Source: Acaudatibacter sp035532115 (lineage in GTDB: Bacteria; Pseudomonadota; Alphaproteobacteria; Caulobacterales; Caulobacteraceae). From it: a stretch of 64,000 nucleotides of DNA. The stretch spans positions 69,794 through 133,793 of the forward strand of contig DATKRO010000037.1 in assembly GCA_035532115.1 (NCBI GenBank), read 5' to 3'. Under the pieces are notes generated by a model. That model was given only the letters and a program-made list of their open reading frames with translations, was not told the DNA's origin and did not search any database. Shown here piece by piece: positions 59,682 to 64,000 of the stretch (within the stretch, counting starts at the first letter, position 1; each line of letters starts with the position of its first letter). Made by a program: the position numbers and the translations under genes.

Positions 59682-62486
59682 ATGCTGGACGGTTTACAGG
59701 TCCAGCTTGAAGCGCATTTCGCGGCGCTCGCGGACCTTCGCCGGCCGGCCGGCTATCCGGTCTACCCGATTGAACATGGCCTGGCGCAGGAGACCGTCCG
59801 CGAGGCGTGGGCCGTGGCCGCCCGCCATCATCGCCAGGTCGGTCTGGACCGCCGGCATTGGCTTGTCTGGGTCATTTTGACCGCCGAAGCCGGCTACGGC
59901 TACGACGGTGAGGAATACTGGCCCTCGCTGGAACGGGTTGCTGGCGAATGGCGGTCTCAGCCGGATCGTCAAACCCTAAAAGGGTGGTACGGGCGATTTC
60001 ATCAGCAGCTGTGCGGGCCGGCGCCCGAAGGGCGTTGGGCCAACCACTTCAACATCATCGCCTGGCCCATCACCGGGGCGATCTTGCCACGCTATCTGCA
60101 GAGCCATTTCGCCCGCCACCTCTTCAATGCTCGGTACGGTCTAAGCCAGCTCGCCAACGCGAGCGCCGGCGAGATCGGGACCTACCTGTCGGACACGCAC
60201 GACGAGCGATCGGCCCGATACGGTGATTTTCTCCAGCAGACCGACCTGACCGGCCGGATCGTGTTGGCGCTCCGCGACGAGGATCTTCAGGAGGCGGTTC
60301 CTCGGATAAATCCGACCACCCTCGCCCGTCTGGTCGCGGATCTCGAAGCCCGCCGGGACGCAGCCGAATTTCTTCGGGCGGCACAGCAGGTCCTTCGATC
60401 AACGCGAGGGGTGACAGGCCCTGGCCTGAGGACGGTAACGGACGCGCGGATCGGGCAACCCCGCGCCGCCGACATCGTCGGCGCGCCGAGATTGGTCGCG
60501 AGGGCCGGCGGCGATGAGACCATCCTGATCGGCGTGCAGATGCCGGACTTCGTCAAAGCCCTGGAGCAGGCTGGGCTTTCCTCGGCGACGTTGATGCGCG
60601 TCAAGCTCCGCCTCATCGGTGATGTCGACCGGTCGTCGCCCGGCGTCGCCCTCTTGAGCTGGTCCAATCTTGACCGGCCCTTGCGCGCCTTTCCCGCCCC
60701 AAACACACCCATCATCGATCTGGAAGGCGCGAGCTCGACGCTCTTGGGTATCATCAGGCCCCTCGCGGTCCTGGAAGAGCAGCGGGTCTGGCTGCTGCGC
60801 CGTGAATTGGACGGCGCCTACAGGCAGGTCGCAGGTCGGCAGGTCCGACCCGGACAGAGCTATTTCCTGTTGTCCCGTTCGGACTTGCCGCCCCAGATCA
60901 TCACCCGCCTGGCCATGCGGCCCATGACGGTGGCCGCGCCAGAGCTCAAGGCCTATGGATTCCGATCGCCGCCGTCGTTCTCAGCCAACTATAGCGTCGC
61001 ACTTCAGAGCCTAGGTCTCGGTTTCTCCCTGCGCGCCCGTGTCGACCCAGCGGGCCTGGGGCCGGTTCGGTGCGCCGACTTCGCCGGGCCCAGCTGGCCG
61101 GCCGGCGAAGACGTGGGCCTTCGTCTATCGGCGGACTTCGAAGCGACAGAGTTCATACTCAGTTTGGACGCCGGACCCAGGGTCCGCGTCGCGGCATCCC
61201 TGGCCCCAACCTTTGTCACCCTCGGCCTCCTCGCTGTCGGGCGCCACAGCTTGAGCGTCATGGCCGTCGCGGCGACGGCCGGCGGCCTGGGAATGGCCGC
61301 CAGCAGCGACCCAGTCGTCTTCGAGTTTCAGATCTTCGAGCCGCGCCCTTGGCCAGAAGTAGCGAGCGAGCGTGCTGGGTTTCGCGCGGTCTTGGATCCC
61401 GCCAAGGCAAGCCTGGAGGCCCTGCTCACCGGCCAGGCGACGGTCGATCTGTACGGTCCGCCGGGCCGGCGTGTGACCTGGCGACTGGAGACCATCGACG
61501 CGAGCGGTCAGGTGGCGACTACAGCTCAACTCGGGCAGGCCAGTCTGCCGGTGACAGCCACCGCCTTTGGGGCGGTGCTTAAACGGCTGCGGGACCACTC
61601 GGACGCGATCGACGTCGCCCACCGGGTCGATCTGATCGCCGATCTCGAGGATCTTGGGCGCCAGGCGCTGCGATTCCCACACCGCGTCGATCCCCTTCGC
61701 TGGGTGCTTGAGCCGCAAACCGGTCGCCTGCGGCTCGTCGATGAAACCTCCCACGACGAGGCGATCGCCATTACCCGGATAAACCTGCAGACGCCGGCTG
61801 GCCGCCATCGGGAAGCGGCGGAGGCGTTCGTGGCCGGAGTCGACGTCAGCCCGCCGGGCGCCCTCGTCAGCGCCCGATACAGGGGACAGAACTACATCGC
61901 CTTCGCGTCCGTCCCGCCGTCCGACCGGCTAAACGCGTTTTCGGAACTCGGCCTGGCGCAGGATTTTCGATCCGGGATGGAAGACCCGGCCCGAGCCGTG
62001 GTCGAGGTGTTGCGGGTTCTTCGGCTGTGGCAGCGCGCACGGCCGATTGGACGGCTGGCGCTGCTGCGCAAGACGCCGACCATTGATGGGCTTGTGCGGG
62101 AGCTTCGCCGGCAGGCGTGTGGAGGCGACTGGGCGGCCCTGCTTGACGACAGCGACGCGACGCCTGGCCTCGTGGAGACGGCTCAGCAGAGTGTCGGCGG
62201 GTCGCCGGGGTTCGCCTCGCGCATGCGCACAACCGCCTGGGAGCCGGGGAATGCGGGCCGGCTCCGCTCGGGATTCTTCTTCTATGCTGAGCGCTACAAG
62301 ATCACTCGTGATCGGTCCCTCTCCGATTTGGCGATCATCCTGGCGTTTCAGCCGCACGCTGTCCGGATCGAGAATCAAAAGCCAGTAGAGGCCATTGCGG
62401 CCCTGCTCGCCAATCGCGCCCTGGTTCGGGGCGCTTTCCTGGCGCGGGCGTCTGTCGCCGCCCGGCGGGAGGCCGTGGCGGCATGA
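59682..62486 (+). CDS. Large protein of unknown function in DruA-like operon
   Basis: A 934-aa protein I do not recognise. Residues about 75-230 are rich in Trp/Tyr, with FNIIAWPITGAILPRYLQSH and FARHLFNARYGLSQL suggesting an alpha-helical module. The central part (about 230-600) looks beta-rich (ILIGVQMPDFV, FSLRARVDP, VVFEFQIFEPRPW), like stacked beta domains. The C-terminus is helical again. No signal peptide, transmembrane helix, Walker motif or nuclease motif stands out. Its place between DruA-like and helicase genes makes it a defence-system component, perhaps a counterpart of DruB/DruC or DruF/DruH. Confidence 0.65.
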   Translation: MLDGLQVQLEAHFAALADLRRPAGYPVYPIEHGLAQETVREAWAVAARHHRQVGLDRRHWLVWVILTAEAGYGYDGEEYWPSLERVAGEWRSQPDRQTLKGWYGRFHQQLCGPAPEGRWANHFNIIAWPITGAILPRYLQSHFARHLFNARYGLSQLANASAGEIGTYLSDTHDERSARYGDFLQQTDLTGRIVLALRDEDLQEAVPRINPTTLARLVADLEARRDAAEFLRAAQQVLRSTRGVTGPGLRTVTDARIGQPRAADIVGAPRLVARAGGDETILIGVQMPDFVKALEQAGLSSATLMRVKLRLIGDVDRSSPGVALLSWSNLDRPLRAFPAPNTPIIDLEGASSTLLGIIRPLAVLEEQRVWLLRRELDGAYRQVAGRQVRPGQSYFLLSRSDLPPQIITRLAMRPMTVAAPELKAYGFRSPPSFSANYSVALQSLGLGFSLRARVDPAGLGPVRCADFAGPSWPAGEDVGLRLSADFEATEFILSLDAGPRVRVAASLAPTFVTLGLLAVGRHSLSVMAVAATAGGLGMAASSDPVVFEFQIFEPRPWPEVASERAGFRAVLDPAKASLEALLTGQATVDLYGPPGRRVTWRLETIDASGQVATTAQLGQASLPVTATAFGAVLKRLRDHSDAIDVAHRVDLIADLEDLGRQALRFPHRVDPLRWVLEPQTGRLRLVDETSHDEAIAITRINLQTPAGRHREAAEAFVAGVDVSPPGALVSARYRGQNYIAFASVPPSDRLNAFSELGLAQDFRSGMEDPARAVVEVLRVLRLWQRARPIGRLALLRKTPTIDGLVRELRRQACGGDWAALLDDSDATPGLVETAQQSVGGSPGFASRMRTTAWEPGNAGRLRSGFFFYAERYKITRDRSLSDLAIILAFQPHAVRIENQKPVEAIAALLANRALVRGAFLARASVAARREAVAA

Positions 62487-63547
62487 TCCGGTCGCTCTCT
62501 CCTGTCGCGATGCTAGAGGCGACCGCGCGCTCATTGGCGCTCGAGGACGGCCAACGCTCTGAAGAGGCGATCGCGGCGCAGGTCCTCCGCAGGGCGGTCT
62601 CCGCCCTGGCCCCTTGTTCTCGCGCGGAGGCGCTGCGGTATGCGCGCGAGCCGTTGGCAGGCCTCATGCTCAGGGAAGACGAGTGGTTCGAGGCGATCCT
62701 CGATGGCCTGATCGCCTATGGCGACGTTCTCGAAGTGACCCCGCAAGACCCGGATGCCTGGCGCACGTCGCGGCTTGTGCTGCGACCGGCGCCGCCGAGC
62801 TTCGTGAAGCGCGACAATGGCGACGTGATCCTGCTTGGTGTGGCTGGAGATCAGCCAACGGCGGTGCTCGGGGCCCTGGCCGAAAGAGTCCTCCATCGAG
62901 GACCGCTGCGGACGCTCGTCCATCCCTTGCCGGAAGGGACCCTCGATCTGTTGAGGTCGCTCGGCCTTGTGGAGTTGCCGGAGACAACCTGGCTCCGCGC
63001 GCCTGCCACAGCGTCTGCACAGAGTTTCGCCGACGCGGCGCGCGGCCAGTTGCTCGCGACAGACCTATCGACGGCTCCGCTCGATGGCCTCGTGATCCTG
63101 GACCCGTCTAGGCCTGTCGACTTTTACAGCGGCCGTTGGCGGCCGCCGGAGAAGCGAGACGCCGGCGTCTTCGTCGCAAGGCGCCAACAGGCCTTCAGCC
63201 AGCGCCCCTGGTGTCTGGTCGAGCTCGCCGCCGGCGGCCCCCGGCGGATGCAGGACCTGATTGCATCTGACGACCGGCAACGTCCCTGCGATCTCGCCTG
63301 GCGCATCCAAGCGGCGTTTGACGCCGCCGCCGGCGCCCCGCAGCGACTCCGGACCGTCGCAGCGGGGGCGTCAGTCGACCTGGAGTTTTTCTCGCCGATC
63401 CCGGCCTTTGCCGAACGCCGGCTCGCCATCAAAGGCGACAAGGTAGCGAGAGCGAAATGCCTGTTCGCCTATTCCCTCCCCGCCTCCCATGCCGCCCACG
63501 AACTCTCCGAGCTCGCCGACAAGCTGTGGCTGGCGGCGTTCAGCTGA
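62483..63547 (+). CDS. Unknown 354-aa protein in DruA-like operon
   Basis: A 354-aa soluble protein with no motif I recognise. It has a helical N-terminus (about 1-80) and alternating beta/alpha sequence after it (NGDVILLGVAGDQPTAVLG; RPWCLVELAAGGPRRMQD). ATG 62483 overlaps the previous stop as ATGA, so production is coupled to the 934-aa protein. Its size and position before the helicase resemble DruD or DruG of described Druantia types; this is positional inference only. Confidence 0.65.
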   Translation: MIRSLSPVAMLEATARSLALEDGQRSEEAIAAQVLRRAVSALAPCSRAEALRYAREPLAGLMLREDEWFEAILDGLIAYGDVLEVTPQDPDAWRTSRLVLRPAPPSFVKRDNGDVILLGVAGDQPTAVLGALAERVLHRGPLRTLVHPLPEGTLDLLRSLGLVELPETTWLRAPATASAQSFADAARGQLLATDLSTAPLDGLVILDPSRPVDFYSGRWRPPEKRDAGVFVARRQQAFSQRPWCLVELAAGGPRRMQDLIASDDRQRPCDLAWRIQAAFDAAAGAPQRLRTVAAGASVDLEFFSPIPAFAERRLAIKGDKVARAKCLFAYSLPASHAAHELSELADKLWLAAFS

Positions 63548-63566
63548 CCCATCCGATGGACCCGTC

Positions 63567-63884
63567 ATGACCGCCACCATCCAAGAGACGATCGAGGCCT
63601 TGCAACGGACGCTGCTGGGTTACATCGAGGCGACCTACCATGTCGCCGATCCCTTGGTGGTGGGTCAGCGCCGCCGGCTCCTTGACGAGGTCGGCGGCAT
63701 CTTTCAAGACCCCTTTCTGGAGTCCACGCCGCGTTATCAAACCGGCCAAGGGTATGCGGCCATCCCCGGACTGCCGGATGCGGCTCGGGAGATCTATACC
63801 CGCCTGTCGAAGCCAAAGTCCGGCAAGGCGCTGCTGTTCGATCCGCCCTATGTCCACCAGGCTGTAGCGCGACGATCTGGGTGA
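63567..63884 (+). CDS. Truncated N-terminus of DruE-like helicase
   Basis: Only 105 residues. The opening (TLLGYIEATYHVADPLVVGQ, then FLESTPRYQTG and LLFDPPYVHQ) matches the leader of very large DUF1998-containing superfamily 2 helicases, including DruE. The helicase core should follow FDPPYVHQA, but the frame ends within eight residues, exactly where a repeated, terminal-like sequence begins. No Walker A or DEAH box is reached, so the product as read is inactive. The rest of the gene may resume beyond the inserted element. Confidence 0.68.
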   Translation: MTATIQETIEALQRTLLGYIEATYHVADPLVVGQRRRLLDEVGGIFQDPFLESTPRYQTGQGYAAIPGLPDAAREIYTRLSKPKSGKALLFDPPYVHQAVARRSG

Positions 63885-64000
63885 GAGGTGCGCGACGATC
63901 TGGATGAGAGAGATCGATCGCGACGGTGGATTGATGTTCGGTCTTTGTGCTTTTGGCAAGCCTCAGGTTTGGGTTTGATTGTCGCTGGGCGACAGAGGTC
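63863..64000. mobile_element. Probable left end of an insertion sequence
   Basis: From TGT at 63863 the sequence no longer fits the helicase. Two near-identical 21-base units, at 63867-63887 and 63890-63910 (20 of 21 bases alike, GCGCGACGATCTGG core), lie in tandem with a 23-base period. Multiple short repeats beginning with TGT at the terminus are usual for IS21-type elements. A TGTCGC-TGG-GCGACA dyad lies near 63980. No transposase is visible because the window ends. Confidence 0.5.

Overview
This window reads as a high-GC alphaproteobacterial chromosome, most likely a Caulobacterales relative (Caulobacter/Phenylobacterium type). That placement is inferred from family content: hopanoid genes, a TonB-dependent receptor, a GTP-type PEP carboxykinase, a KorAB-type ferredoxin oxidoreductase with an NfnL/GltD-like partner, tandem MdtB/MdtC-like RND pumps, and many ATGA/GTGA-coupled operons. 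No rRNA, tRNA or CRISPR array was seen. Most of the window is ordinary core metabolism; the last 5.5 kb is an accessory defence-type island.

Region 1 (1-7242) is a hopanoid locus. A probable hpnC tail is followed by hpnD, hpnE, shc and hpnG on the plus strand, each stop overlapping or nearly overlapping the next start. hpnH lies on the opposite strand, tail-to-tail with and overlapping hpnG. An hpnL-like membrane protein diverges from hpnH. Together these would make squalene, cyclise it to hopene and begin side-chain extension.

Region 2 (7194-22490) holds hmgA (homogentisate dioxygenase), a Crp/Fnr-type regulator, a two-subunit molybdenum hydroxylase, ilvD, ppa, a TetR regulator behind a TonB-dependent receptor, glutathione peroxidase, a Gfo/Idh/MocA dehydrogenase, a zinc-independent MDR reductase and a SAM methyltransferase with a regulatory domain.

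Region 3 (22589-39589) holds a hybrid histidine kinase overlapping an ArsB-like transporter, a VapBC toxin-antitoxin pair, a DUF1272 protein, carB overlapped by a glycosyltransferase, a HAD hydrolase, an SDR, a murA-SRPBCC-EamA operon, greA followed by an SpsF-like cytidylyltransferase that lacks a canonical start, a thiolase and an MFS transporter.

Region 4 (39590-58177) begins with gene remnants and a perfect 12-bp hairpin. Then come GNAT, hotdog and pckG genes, the korB-korA-FAD/4Fe-4S reductase operon, and a complete four-gene RND efflux operon (adaptor, two permeases, outer-membrane lipoprotein). The second permease carries a roughly 120-residue Ala/Ser/Thr-rich insertion.

Region 5 (58178-64000) has a visibly lower GC and less biased codon use. 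It encodes a DruA-like (DUF4338) protein, a 934-aa and a 354-aa protein I do not recognise, and the first 105 residues of what looks like a large DruE-like helicase. The helicase frame breaks off at a sequence with tandem 23-bp-period repeats, probably the end of an insertion sequence. The layout is that of a Druantia-like anti-phage operon, possibly an unlisted variant, disrupted at its last gene.
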